Assembly (NCBI GenBank): GCA_030248215.1
Contig: JASANG010003145.1
Location: forward strand, 62,001-126,000
Direction of reading: 5' to 3'
Length of the DNA: 64,000 nt
Source of the DNA: Enoplolaimus lenunculus
Taxonomy: Eukaryota > Nematoda > Enoplea > Enoplida > Thoracostomopsidae
The position numbers and the translations under genes are program-made. Every line of letters starts with the position of its first letter. The stretch's first letter is position 1. Below are positions 36,001-45,879 of this stretch, in pieces. The notes beneath the pieces were generated by a model. It was not told the DNA's origin. It did not search any database and saw nothing but the letters and a program-made list of their open reading frames with translations.

Positions 36001-38512
36001 ATAGCTCTACCATATTTTGTTTTTTACTCAAATTATGTTAGCGAGACAGTAATGTTGATATGGTCTTATTTTTTAGATAAGGGTTTTTATTATAACTCGG
36101 AGCAAAGTACATCGTGCACCGAGACAAAATTAGTGAGTGCAGCCTGCATGTTATGTCCGTTTACATTTCTATTATATTTATGTAAATCTATTTTTTAGAT
36201 TAAAATAATCGAAACCAATCCAGATTGGACCGACGGCATACGGTTATGCTTTCTTCCGCTACCGCTCAGTCAGAGCTCTCATCGAACATTATGGACTCGT
36301 ATTTCAAAGCTGCGTTCTGTAACTAATCTAATTGAGCTTGGCGTGGACTCTTGGCATAGAATGGGAGATGGAATTTACTACGGAAGTACCCGGGTACTAG
36401 AATTTGCATTGTTTTCATATTATGTTCGTTATCTGATATGACATATGTGTGAATAATATTTTTCAGCTATTTGTACGCATTGGTTTCTTTCAAAAATTTC
36501 GTACGCCGTGTTGTTTTGATTCAGTTAAACTTCAGCATGGACGCATACATCATAACTTAAAAGCACAGGTGTGAAATTCAGCTGTTGTAAACCTAAACCT
36601 AGCCTGCGCTTATCGCAAACGCAAGTCTTTCCATAATTTTGATTCAAAGCAGTATTAAAATGTTCATTAGTATTTTGTATTAATTGTTTGAAAATGGGTA
36701 CAACAATCCTATATCCTAAGGGAGGGAAGGGCAAGGCAAGAATCATATGAGGGAAAATTGTACACGGCAGTCGGAAAAAGCTTCAAGTCTATAAATGGTT
36801 AAAGTCGTTTCTCGATGATTAGACGTTTGGTTGGATTTTGTCTTTCGTTGCACTTTGACACTATTCAAAGATTTAAATTTGACACTATTGAAATTTTAAA
36901 TTGTTTTGTATTTGCAATTTTAGATGAATTGTCGATTATTCGATGTTTCCCGACTTAAACGGCAAGACACTTTAAGCGTCCAGTTAACGCTTGATGGAAC
37001 GCTGCGGCTGTGGCGTAATCGAACCCTGGTAGACAGTGAAATTTGTTTGTACGGTTTGGACTCAACTGAAATGAGTGTATTTTTGATGTTTGATTTGTAC
37101 GGATCTTGTGAACAGGTAAGCAGGGACGTTGGGTGTTGCAGAGTTACGAGGGCTGGGCTATCTACAGAATGGTCTGTTGTTTTCCTACTGTAAACTGGAT
37201 TTTTTTTGCCGTATTAGCGACTAGTGACATGAAATCAAATTCAGTTTATGTTGCAATGAATTTGAGCTTAGCATCTTGGTCTGTTTTCCGACTGTAAACT
37301 GGATTTTTGCCATATTACCGACTAGCGACATGAAATCAAATTCAATTTATGTTGCAATGAATTTGAGCTTCGCATCTGTGATGCATGGTTTCAAATATAG
37401 AGAGCAAGTTGTAGGTCAAAGCTTGAAAGAATGATGTTTTTTGTATAATTCAAAAAGATGTATCAACAAAAATTGATTTGTATTCAATGAATATTGCTTA
37501 TATCTAAAAATGTTTTAGATTCAAATTCAAAGCACGTCAAGCTGAATTGTTTTGAATGTGGCGAGCGAATGTTGAGATAGTGAGATGTCAGAAAGTAATG
37601 CGAATTTGTGATAAACTGTTTGGTGACAAGGCGTGATCACACCATAGTAATTTGTGATATACATGAAACAAGATGCTGATACTGACGCGTTCCGCGATAC
37701 ATCTCAATATTGTTGTGATCTGCTTGCGTTGTAGTAATGATATCAAAACGATTGCATTAGTTTTTGTTCAGCGCAAGAATACTACGAGCCGTAGCAGGCA
37801 CATAGCCAGCTCACCTTGCTAAATTTGGGCTGCATTTGGCTACAGTTACATCAATGGCCATCATTTTGATTCATAAGATCTGATCTAGGCCAATTTTGCT
37901 AATAGGGTAACAGCAGTACATAATATAAGCATATTTCTAAACCTAAGCAATATAGTCTGAACGTTAATGTTTTTAATGGAGTCCCGCAAAAAACGGTTCC
38001 CCTCTTAAAGTGACACGATGCAAGTTCTGTATGTATTTTTTGGTTTCTATATGCAACTCAATTTTTATTCCTATTAAAGTTTTCGTTTTTTGTTATAATG
38101 GTTTGAGCTCGACTTTTAGAGAAAGTGCTGTACAGATTTTGTATTTGGATCTTATCTGATTTCGACCTTTATTTTTGATCTTTATAGCAGCAAATCAATA
38201 CGTAGTAAACAAAAATATATTTGTATAGGGTGTTCGTCGTAGTTCGATTCCAGGGGGAAAGGTTATAAAGTGGTAAAAGTCTTATCGAACGCAAGGTTGT
38301 TATTGAAGCAATTTATTTAGATAACAACGGACGTTTTTCAACAATTTGTTTAAGCGCGGCCGCTGGCAAAAACCTAGTTTATACATATACCTTCACTTAA
38401 GAATATATACATATTATCCAATTTACAGTTGAATGCTCAGTGGCGAATCAAGATGAAAAATGCAGGAATTAATTACCCCGCCGGATCGGCCGTGCTAAAG
38501 TTAACGATGTAA
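12531..38512 (+). CDS. NEURL4: Neuralized-like protein 4 orthologue, six NHR domains
   Basis: Thirty exons fit with consistent phases and give about 1449 aa (human NEURL4 is about 1560). Exons: 12531-12692, 13139-13267, 13729-13852, 14206-14301, 14683-14787, 15101-15313, 15599-15849, 16142-16265, 16538-16626, 16890-17030, 17517-17664, 17949-18051, 18553-18687, 19110-19248, 19775-19940, 21176-21263, 21577-21770, 22171-22261, 31080-31246, 31864-32178, 32753-32895, 33475-33729, 33902-34003, 34625-34735, 34968-35120, 36199-36393, 36467-36568, 36924-37115, 38229-38261, 38429-38512. ATG 12531 is chosen because the first NHR starts five residues later; human NEURL4 also starts close to its first NHR. 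Six NHR repeats define NEURL4, known in animals as a centriolar protein that binds CP110 and the ubiquitin ligase HERC2. No RING finger is visible, as expected. Two introns use GC donors (15314, 35121). The donor of exon 11 (17664 or 17688) and the last two small exons are the least certain. Confidence 0.9.
14683..15313 (+). CDS. NEURL4: NEURL4 exons 5-6: linker between NHR1 and NHR2
   Basis: About 106 residues of Ser/Asp/Asn-rich, probably disordered sequence ([19 protein letters not shown], then a run containing [13 protein letters not shown]). The second exon ends in frame at GAA-G before GCAAGC, a GC donor. The downstream exon rejoins in phase as [12 protein letters not shown]. The downstream frame needs exactly this phase. 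Confidence 0.78.
15599..17030 (+). CDS. NEURL4: NEURL4 exons 7-10: NHR domain 2
   Basis: A 35-residue Arg/Glu/Thr-rich lead is followed by [20 protein letters not shown], then [53 protein letters not shown] and [12 protein letters not shown]. These are the ordered NHR strands. Residues about 312-478. Confidence 0.9.
17517..19940 (+). CDS. NEURL4: NEURL4 exons 11-15: linker and NHR domain 3
   Basis: Exon 11 is a linker ([15 protein letters not shown]...). Its end is ambiguous: GTAGTA at 17665 or GTGTTA at 17689 both keep the frame. NHR3 then reads [76 protein letters not shown] and [16 protein letters not shown] tRNA-derived repeat sits in the intron at 18172-18330. Confidence 0.88.
18172..18330 (-). 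repeat. tRNA-derived SINE-like copy in NEURL4 intron 12
   Basis: On the minus strand it starts GCTGGCTGAGTGGTGTAGCG (box A-like), has AAAGTTCGAACG (box B-like), and ends with AGGTCTGACGTCCCGAC, the tail shared with 1680-1807 and 54231-54330. Confidence 0.5.
19941..21175 (+). other. NEURL4 intron 15 (1.2 kb)
   Basis: Starts GTAATG and ends TTGTTGAAG. It contains no recognised element. The 133-codon open frame at 20333-20734 has no domain character, and the surrounding exons join without it. Confidence 0.6.
21176..32178 (+). CDS. NEURL4: NEURL4 exons 16-20: linker and NHR domain 4
   Basis: Exon 16 ([20 protein letters not shown]...) is a linker. NHR4 is diverged: the WSGSIEIGV strand has become [15 protein letters not shown] and the glycine-rich strand [14 protein letters not shown] is unusual. 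Exon 18 ends MWIL-AG and exon 19, 8.8 kb away, supplies T to make [14 protein letters not shown], then [17 protein letters not shown] and [15 protein letters not shown]. That seamless join supports the long intron. Exon 20 continues into a roughly 90-residue acidic, Gly/Ser-rich linker. Confidence 0.85.
23961..24043. repeat. (ACT)n microsatellite
   Basis: About 27 uninterrupted ACT units, preceded by a few TGC units. On the minus strand one frame reads as a long poly-serine run, which is an artefact. Confidence 0.97.
24934..25124 (+). mobile_element. Complete telomere-repeat TIR element
   Basis: Starts GGCCCATGTATAGAACAG and ends CTGTTCTATACATGGCCT, an inverted pair. It is flanked by the exact 8-bp duplication GAAATTTT (24926-24933 and 25125-25132). 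Inside are two blocks of CCTAAG repeats separated by a GCATGGATGAGCCTATT spacer. It is 191 bp with no coding capacity. Together with 55550-55758 it defines the family. Confidence 0.92.
25813..25869 (+). repeat. Short foldback element
   Basis: GCTGGAAATTTGCCCAAAAT, a short ACGTATG centre, then GGCGTTCCAGC and TTTAATATATAGATT. The arms GCTGGAA and TTCCAGC are inverted. Related copies occur at 34332-34391 and 34551-34610, with diverged ones near 41913-41960 and 42085-42115. Confidence 0.6.
26080..26415 (-). repeat. Tandemly duplicated exon-like segment, antisense to NEURL4
   Basis: Two copies of about 170 bp are nearly identical. On the minus strand each has ATATTTCAG, then an open stretch beginning LALT[A/V][11 protein letters not shown] and continuing [13 protein letters not shown], then GGTTATGG or GGTTACGG. 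One copy lacks 15 nt relative to the other, an in-frame difference. A stop codon just before the acceptor shows it could only be coding as a spliced exon. I do not recognise the protein. It may be a duplicated exon of a nested gene or a relic of one. Confidence 0.4.
27010..27180. mobile_element. Non-autonomous hAT-like element
   Basis: Ends CATTAGCGGATCC and CATTGGCGGATCC (read inward). Flanks CTCCTTAA and CTCGTTAA match at 7 of 8 bases. It is 171 bp, the same size and end type as 28712-28883; a further relative starts near 47892. Confidence 0.75.
28712..28883. mobile_element. Non-autonomous hAT-like element
   Basis: Ends CAATGGCGGATCCA and CAGTGGCAGATCCA (read inward), flanked by the exact 8-bp duplication CGTGTTGA (28704-28711, 28884-28891). 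It is 172 bp, with G- and C-runs next to each end and no coding capacity. Confidence 0.88.
30376..30700. mobile_element. Non-autonomous hAT-like element
   Basis: Ends CAGGATGGC and CAGGGTGGC (read inward), with flanks TGGTATAT and TGCTATAT matching at 7 of 8. It is 325 bp with long subterminal inverted stretches containing GATTCGG/CCGAATC motifs. Confidence 0.7.
32753..34735 (+). CDS. NEURL4: NEURL4 exons 21-24: NHR domain 5
   Basis: [91 protein letters not shown] and [17 protein letters not shown] follow NHR order. It has a roughly 20-residue insertion rich in Arg/Ser/His ([20 protein letters not shown]) after the CDICP strand. Residues about 994-1197. Confidence 0.87.
34332..34391 (+). repeat. 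Short foldback element, NEURL4 intron 23
   Basis: AGCTGGAACGCTGCCCAAAA on the left and GGGCGTTCCATC on the right form an inverted pair around a CCTATG centre, followed by TTAATAATATAGATT as in the other copies. Confidence 0.6.
34551..34610 (+). repeat. Short foldback element next to NEURL4 exon 24
   Basis: CAGCTGGAACATTGCCCAAA and GGGGCGTTTCAGCT form the arms, followed by TTTAATTATGTAGATT. It ends only about 15 bp before the exon at 34625, so it overlaps the presumed branch-point zone of that acceptor. Confidence 0.6.
34968..38512 (+). CDS. NEURL4: NEURL4 exons 25-30: NHR domain 6 and C-terminus
   Basis: NHR6 opens [20 protein letters not shown] and continues [46 protein letters not shown] and [13 protein letters not shown]. 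It is the most diverged copy and is stretched by two extra exons. Exon 25 ends before GCATGT, a GC donor; exon 26 rejoins AIYT-IKIIETN. The proposed tail is exon 29 ([11 protein letters not shown], donor GTTATA) and exon 30 ([20 protein letters not shown]..., stop 38510). Either tail exon alone also keeps the frame, so the last 38 residues are tentative. Confidence 0.8.
35121..36198 (+). other. NEURL4 intron 25 (1.1 kb, GC donor)
   Basis: The donor is GCATGT and the acceptor TTTTTTAG. It contains a fragment of the telomere-repeat family (CTAAGCC and related units near 35350-35395) and a GC-rich block at 35515-35660 with stacked inverted motifs (CCGGCGAAAATTTTACCGCC and relatives). Confidence 0.55.
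37170..37383. repeat. Two 107-bp direct repeats in NEURL4 intron 28
   Basis: TGGTCTGTT...ACTGTAAACTGGATTTTT and the following sequence, through GACATGAAATCAAATTCA and GCAATGAATTTGAGCTT, recur with period about 107 and few differences. Confidence 0.8.
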
Positions 38513-39577
38513 ACGGTAAATCTGAAGGTCAAAATATGTTAACTAACCGTTAAAAATATGCTACGGTTGCAAGACGCATTCATTTTTTCTCCATCAGTGC
38601 GATTGGCTAGTCTTAACATGGCAAGCTTCGCTAAAAACGCACATTAAATTGTAAAATTTCCAAACGAAAAAACTAAATATTCTCCCCCCCCCCACCGGAA
38701 AATTCTACACCGACCTTGGCACTCCAGAAGGAAACGTGTGTTTCGAAAACATGCACGAACGGTTTTTGCTTCACATATATATTCAAGCTGTAATTCAGCA
38801 TACCTAGCGACAGAAAATGTCAGATGATTTTCGCAAACTAGATTACAATACACGTATCGTAGAAAACTGATGGAAACGTTACTGTCAGTGCTTTTATCAT
38901 ATCCTAGCGAGTGGAGACGTTTATGTTGGCATTTTGCTAAAGCGTATAAATTTTTTTTCAAAAATTGAGCGTGAATTTTTGAAGAATATTGGTTTTTTTT
39001 GCGACAAACTTCACGTATGCTTCTATATCAGGGTGTACTAAACATCTGCTTGTGGTGAAAATTAAAATTCGAGTTTAGTTAAGCTTGTGTTTTCGGGTTC
39101 CAAATGAAATTTTCAAGAACAGTGTGAAAAATTGTATACATTCTTTGAATCAAATGGTCCATAGAAAAACTTCCGTATCCCGTTTCGTATCCGGTTAAGT
39201 ATTTTGATTATACTATTCTATTTATTGCTAATTCAGAATTGTTTCGCTTTACGTCTGCGTTGGGCCTCGTTTAAACTGATCACCAATAAAAGTACATTAT
39301 ATTTAATGAAAACAACTCAATACCGTGCGCAAATTTTCATTACCGATTAGCTGCAACTGTTTGAACTGCCATAAAAATTACGAAATTATTCAAAAATCTT
39401 AACATTGAGGTGCTTTCACCATTTTTTTTAATTTTAGAATGTTCGGTATGGTCCTCAGTTCTGTTGCCAGAAAAATAAAACTTTTTTGAAACTTTAATGC
39501 TTCAATATCTGTGTTTCGTTTCCACTATTTTGATCACTATCCATTTCCGTTATTTTTACTATCTGTTTACAACATAC
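38513..39577. other. Intergenic region between convergent genes
   Basis: It separates the NEURL4 stop (38512) from the stop of the minus-strand peptidase (39578). A C-run and TACACCGACC near 38690-38715 may be the remains of a transposon end. The 105-codon open frame at 38644-38961 (-) has no domain character. Confidence 0.5.
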
Positions 39578-42500
39578 TCAATACGAATGTTGTGTTTTTC
39601 GATCAATTTTAAGCCACAAAATACAGCTTTCAAGCGCATATTGCAAGTGACTGAGTTGCACTTTAACGTGTTCGGCTGCAATTTGTTGCTCGTGTTGTGT
39701 TGTTGCTGAGAAATATTCTTCAACAGCGGCGATAATACCCGGAAACAGAACCGAATCGTAATTGTTCGTTTGGGATGCGCCATATATTAAATGCTGGCCG
39801 AGGCCTCGGTTTTGCGAAAAAGTTGCAATACGATTGGTTAATAGCTGACGTTCAAAGCCAATCAAACGAGAGTTTATTCTATTCACCAATGAAATTTCAG
39901 GAGAACGGGAGTACAATGGTGAAGGGTTTCTGGGATCACTATGAAGTAAGTTGGCATGACGAGATGCTGGGGCCGATGCAACCGCTTGACGTATTGCATC
40001 AAAATACCCGGCGAACTTTACAAGACGACGTGCAGCGTGCTTAAGCGATTTAAACGCAGCCGAAAAATCGATTTTCGCTAATTTTCGTAGCACAGGACGT
40101 ACATGACTGGATAACCCGTAAAGTATGAAATTTGCATAATGGCTAACGTTCATTGGAAGCACCTCACTATCGGATAAACGAAGGGCAAGGTCCAGCCAAA
40201 CTTTACCGACCGCCCTGGTGAAGCTAAGGTTTTTGGGGTCAACTAAATGATCGTTGGCGAAAGGGGTTTCGTATAAGGTATGGTACAACGGGTACTGGTA
40301 CATTGAAGCGTTTTGATATCGAATATCGGCAACAGGCACGCCAGCATACTGCAAAAACTGGTAATGGTCGCTGCCACCGCCAGGGATATCAATATTTGGC
40401 AACGCTGGGTCGTACGAAAATCGACCTGGGTTCCTATAGATCCACGTATCATACACTGATTTTCGGCCAGCTGCAAATTCTTCAGAATCCGGATTTGGCA
40501 CAGCACGTGCTGATTCCACCAGCGCTTCGAACATCAATGGAGTTGCTTGTGTTGTGAAACTCACATTGCCACTGACTGCAACGTCGACGTTAATATAAGC
40601 GACTGTGCGTCCCTGAACAATGCCCAAGTTTTCTTCAATCCATTCTGTTGAGCCGATTAAACCAAATTCTTCAGCGTCCCACGATGCAAACACTAAAGTT
40701 CGTTTTGGAGCCCATTTAAATCCAGGCAACTCGCCTAAATCTATCGCGCCACCGTCTGCAGTAAAACTAGCAAAATTTACATCTTGACATAGCACTCGTG
40801 TCAGCTCCAAGAGCAAAGCAGTTCCAGCGTTCGGATCAATTGAACCATATATCCACGCATCTTGATGGTTGCCTAATATGACCAGTTCGTCAGGATATTT
40901 GGTGCCGATAATATACGCGATAACATTTTTAATTTTAGATCTCCGGTTAAAATTGTTAACGTTCATCTTGATTAAATTTTCAGTTTCAGTCATCCGCCCT
41001 AACCTTGAATCGCGGCTAACTGTTGAAGTTGTGGATGGTTTTGAAGTGATAGCCTCGTTTTTCTTAGCGTTTGAAATTAGGCTTGCTTTGCTTAGAAATC
41101 CTGGCCCAGTTCGATAGACAGAAACATTCGGCAGCGTTCCGGACCAATCCTCCGGAACCGGAATACCAGACATATTCGCCAGTAGAACATTAGCATCTGC
41201 GTAGGTAATTGGTTGTACTGGAATATTAGGAATTATCCCAGCTTCTAGCAGCGATGACTCTGACTCAACCCTATAAGTATAGTTTTTAGCTGGAAATCCA
41301 GGAGTAAGCGGGTCCCCATGACTCATATAAACACTTCCAAGTTGAACACCAAACCTTGGCATCCAAATTGACTCAGGGTAAGCCTTAGACGCATCAACCC
41401 CTGCCTGAGCAACATCGATAGGATCTGAGTACAGTATGACCCCGATAGCGCCACGTTTTTGAGCTTCACGAACTTTAGCACCACGCCAAATTACTCCATA
41501 CCGGGCAATTACTATTCGTCCGTTAACTCTGATCCCATGTGCCGATAGCCAATCAAAATCTTCGACGCGTCCATAATTGACATAAACATGCTTTCCAGTA
41601 ACCAATCCTGGGGCGCTATATGCCGACCATATTAGTCCGGCGTGAGGATAATTTTGTTCACGTTTGACTACTGGAGGCATTTCTGATGCGCAAGTGTAAA
41701 TCACTTGTGAGCGTTGAGATAACGAACCAGAAGATATGATTTGAATTTGATTTGGTTGGGATTCGTCGGGAAACGACAAAAGAACGTCGGTGTATGTTTT
41801 GACTTCCACTTTGTCAAGTGGACTATTTCGCCAAATTTTATCAACATAATCTGCGATACGATCACCATTTGTTGTACCTAAATTGTTTCGTTTCATACAC
41901 TTTCGGAAAGCTGGAACGCTTAAGATACGTAATTTGGGCGTGATTCCTCCAGCATATTTTCATGGCGAGTTCATGGTATATTTTAATTTTATGTCTGTCT
42001 GGTGAAGTATTCGGTGAAACCCTGTAAGAAAATTTGGACCAACCAGAAATTAATTTGCTTCAAAGGTTAAGCCAGTATAAATGTAGAACGCCTATGTAAT
42101 TTTTGGGGCAGTGCGCTATACATTTCATTTTTTGTGTCTAAATTTATGTAGACAGATATGACAGCGCAAAATTATCTTCCTTCAACATTACGGATTTTTT
42201 GTTAGACAAACAACTAAATTCATGAACATTTGATTTTTCAAACTTTAGTTCGCTCAATCGCTTGTGATATAAAACTCAACTGTTGATTATGTATTTGCGC
42301 TCATCTTCGAAATCATTTAACGCTGTTAGAAAAATACAGGATTTCGCCAACCATACGGTCGGACGGACATATTCGCCTTTCATGGCCCATATAATTGTCG
42401 ACAGCGCTAAAAGGATTCTGTATGGTGTAAAAAATTTCTTTTTCTCCTACAAATCTTGCTGCTTCGTCTACTAACAACTCCTGCGGTGGTTGCGACACTA

Positions 42501-42781
42501 GAAAAAACTAATTTACCAGCAACGTGTGGCACTGCAGTCAAGTTAACCAAATATTCATGCAAGTGTGTTGAACGCGATATTCGCTCAAAAAATACTGCTC
42601 GTAATGCGTCACTTCGTGCTGTCGCGAAAGTTGCCTCGTTTTGTCGTTCAATATCGTACTGTGTTTTATGATAGTGACCAATACCAGCGACAACTAACAA
42701 CGATAGCAAACCCAGGCAAAGGCAAATCAGTGGTTTGACCAACTGTTGTGCCTCAAACTTGATCAATCTGGCCGAAACCAT
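39578..42781 (-). CDS. Glutamate carboxypeptidase II-like M28B metallopeptidase
   Basis: Two exons, 42781-42517 and 41877-39578, joined across a 639-bp intron (donor GTAAAT, acceptor AATTTAG) to give PHVAG-TTNGDRIADYV, a normal family sequence. About 854 aa; human GCPII is 750. ATG 42781 gives a short cytoplasmic tail and one membrane segment (about residues 15-35, LVKPLICLCLGLLSLLVV), so type II topology with the peptidase outside. A protease-associated domain precedes the M28 domain. All zinc ligands are present: H426 (GNHQDAW), D436 (SIDPNAG), E491/E492 (WDAEEF, first being the catalytic base), D520 (YINVD) and H621 (YPLYHTLYE), with family spacing except for insertions. Relatives cleave C-terminal glutamate from NAAG or poly-gamma-glutamyl folate; the substrate here is unknown. 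Two insertions are unusual: a Ser/Thr/Lys-rich stretch of about 35 residues before the first ligand and about 18 residues between D436 and E491. Confidence 0.92.
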
Positions 42782-45579
42782 TGTGTTGAAAATCACACAA
42801 AACTGTATCGGTGATATCTGATTGCAGCCAGGCAACTTTGTACGATTGGCAGGAAGTTAAACTGAGACTTTTACATTAATATAAACCATTCATCTGGTGT
42901 GTTCGACAAAACGTAGAAAGATTCGCTAGCTGTTAATTATTGTTCAATTCTGGCACAACCACTGACGGATTTGTTGTAGACGTCGAAAAGTATTTGCCGT
43001 TACAACATTTTTGCAACAAATGTCATTAAATCAGGTTCATTCTATTGAGAGAATTAAAGATTAAATATATCTTCAGTAAGATTCCAAGCCCGTAGCCAGC
43101 TCACCATGCTGGGGGGGGGGCTAAAACTTTTTCACGAGAGGCATACAAGGGCTTTCAATGACTGACATGGAAGGATTAAAATTTTCTACGGGGGCCAAAA
43201 TTTTTCCAGGGGGGCTGAACCCCCTGGTCCCGTTGGCTTTAGGTCAGTAACGTTCCTTAATACAAAACTATATTTAGGGTGCTACCGTAGGTAAAAAATA
43301 TCTGAGGTGTAGCCGGAGGTGAGGCGAAATTCGGCAACTAAAATGATGTTTAATTTGCTATTTTAGCAAATATCTGTAAAATGTTGTGAAATCTCTTGGT
43401 TTTACCATTATTTTATACAAAATCTCGGCAATGTTCTCCTCAAACCTGTACCAAAACTTAAGAAGAAACGCACCAAAGAAACAAATTTTGTAAAACTATG
43501 CAAAATTTCACTGGCGAAAATGCCGAAATGTCCGTCAGAAATTCTACCGATACGGAGGCAGACCTCTGGTTCTACCCAACTATATGTATATGTTGAACGA
43601 AAGGAAATGGTGAGCGTTCCGAAATTATTTTTTTGCCTGTTTGCATACCGATGTTTTAAGTTAGTTATACAAAGTTAACTTGTTGAAGTTCTCGTATTGT
43701 GAGCCATTAAGTGTTGAACTTTACACTATTTTTCAAACTGCGACCCGTTTTGGGTTCAGCATTCGCACTGATGTTGCGTATAATTCGGTGACAAATTCTT
43801 GGGGCTTGGGAACCTTAGCCTACGATCATGCATTTTAAATACAATATTTCGAGTATTCAGATGGGATAATCTAGAGAACTTAACCCCTTCTCTGCTTGCG
43901 GAAATAATTAATATGTTCGCGTTAAAAATAATCAACTAAACTATTCGCTATTTTGAAAGCTGCAAACAAAACTAAGAGTAAGAGAAAATAATGTTTTAGC
44001 TTTTGTACTTAAGTGATGTTTGAGCGTTTTCCCACGGGCTTTATGTTCCAGTTTACTGTCAAAATCGAGGGGAACCGGCGAAAATGCTTGTACGTTTCAT
44101 GGTTATCCGGAGGTTTGTGTATAGCTCCGGCAGAAAATCGACACGTGGCTCTGGTAGAATCTTGCCGAAGGTTACCGCAATATCTGCAGTGAAATTTTTC
44201 GCTCCTTTATAGTCCCTTTCACTGACTTTCTAAATTAGGCTCGGGTCCGCCGCCGGCATTTTTAGTTTCGGTTGCATCGTCGTAGATTTTTAGCCGGGAC
44301 AACGCAATATTTCAAAGCATACAAATTTCTGCATGAACCCAAATCTATTGTTTTTGTGTTCTATTGCAGGGTGACGTGCAGGGTGTGTTTGAAGGAATGG
44401 CGTAGCCTAGAGGGTTCAGGTATCAAACCGCTTTGGAATTCGCAGTCATAGTTCTTGGACCCGGTATCAATTTTAAACACAAAGAACCCCTAGAAACTTT
44501 GACTAAACATAACTCCCGTTTCGAAGTCCTAACTACGCCCATGATTTGAAGCAAATGATTTTGGCACTTTTGTAGTTCTCTTCCACAGTCCAAAACTCAG
44601 CATAGTTTTCATAAACTGAGTATCCTTTGTGCGTCCATTTGCATCCCCGCAATTTGAAAGGACTCTAAGCAGAGTGGAGGGACCCGGCCTGAAACCCCCC
44701 AACTGGTCGGTTCTATTAAGTATAATACATTATTAACGATTTTAGCTGTCTTAATCATGAATTGCATAGTATGGGGGTTTTGGGAGTAATAGCCCCATAT
44801 CCTGCTTAGTGTCGTTTCAATATGCGAGGGTTCACTGGGCAGCAGAACGTTTGAATAAATTAGGACAAAATGTTTTCAAATGTTAGGTTGTTGGTGGAAA
44901 AGTCACGCCACATTTGTGTCGTGTGGAGACAACTGCAGTAGTGCCAAATTTTTGCGATTCCTGGCTCCGGTATCTCACCCTTCCGATTGGGCAGTGCGAA
45001 GAAGGAATATATACCATCAACTGTAGTTCCCAGGGCAGCTTAAAATTTACTCCGGTTCAATCTCTTGTTCACCTAACAAACCGTATGAACTAACATAACT
45101 TTTCAATTATAATTTATACTGTGAGCAATTTAGAATGCGTTTTGTTTAGTTTATAGCTGTTGTTATACAGTAGTTTTAGTATCAACAAAAACACTGCAAC
45201 TTGCAAAAAAATTTATCAAATTTGAATTTTATTAAATTTTGAAACCCAGAATCGATTTGTATCTTCAAAAAATAAAGCGGATAAATTAATTCCGTCAAGA
45301 TAATTATGCAAGCTCTTAAACTGTCATGTAATACAAGACAACTGTAAAGCTATGGAACATTTTTTGTCACTATCATAAGAGATAGGCAAAAGCTGAAAAC
45401 GCTACCATCTTCATGCCCACAGGTACTAAACATTATCGTATAAAATTGAAAGCACGTGAAAATTGTGTTCGATGTCTTTATACCTGGCGCTTAAAAACTG
45501 ATATAGCATATCGCATGATTTAACCCGCGGTCACATCGCCAGACTCAAAAGAACAGCTGTCATAGATGATGCCCACTTT
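42782..45579. other. Gene-poor region upstream of the peptidase
   Basis: No gene is supported. It holds repeats: GCCCGTAGCCAGCTCACCAT followed by a G-run near 43087-43240, a family also near 37786-37860 and, inverted, near 52750-52905; and an inverted-repeat element at about 44641-44850. The peptidase promoter should lie just right of 42781, but I see no clear motif. Confidence 0.5.
44641..44850. repeat. Inverted-repeat element with TTGAAA...CTAAGCAG arms
   Basis: The left arm has CCCGCAATTTGAAAGGACTC then TAAGCAGAG. The right arm, read inward, has CCTCGCATATTGAAACGACA then CTAAGCAGG. A single related arm occurs near 51097-51140 (GCCCTCTGCATTTTGAAAGG then GCACTAAGCAGG). The exact boundaries are unclear. 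Confidence 0.4.
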
Positions 45580-45879
45580 TCAAACCGTCTTTATTACAGC
45601 TAAACAATTATAACCGGTGGGTGGACAGATCTGTAGCCAATCCATGCTGCTAAAAAGAGCTACATAATTGCCGTAAAACATTGGACAGGCCTGTGGCACG
45701 CCTGTCATGTCAACGAGTGTGAAATAGCATTTATAACCGGGACCGAAACCTTTTTCTGGACTGGCCAAAATTAGCTCCTTTCCCACATGGCGAAGTGTCA
45801 CTGTGCCCAAAATTGAAACCGTCAATAAGGAAAAAAAACCCGTTTGTTTGGTTGTTTTACCTCGACTTGTCAACGTCAA
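45580..45879 (-). CDS. Hypothetical small Cys-containing protein or last exon
   Basis: The open frame has a higher GC content than its surroundings. It contains GPGYKCYFTLVDMTGVPQAC, then FYGNYVALFSSMDWLQICP and PTGYNCLAVIKTV before the stop. No ATG lies at its 5' end. A T-rich tract ending GGGCACAG (acceptor at 45801) suggests the part from 45800 downward is a terminal exon of a spliced gene. Four cysteines suggest an extracellular protein. I do not recognise the family and find no partner exon. Confidence 0.27.
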   Translation of the reverse strand: MTLTSRGKTTKQTGFFSLLTVSILGTVTLRHVGKELILASPEKGFGPGYKCYFTLVDMTGVPQACPMFYGNYVALFSSMDWLQICPPTGYNCLAVIKTV

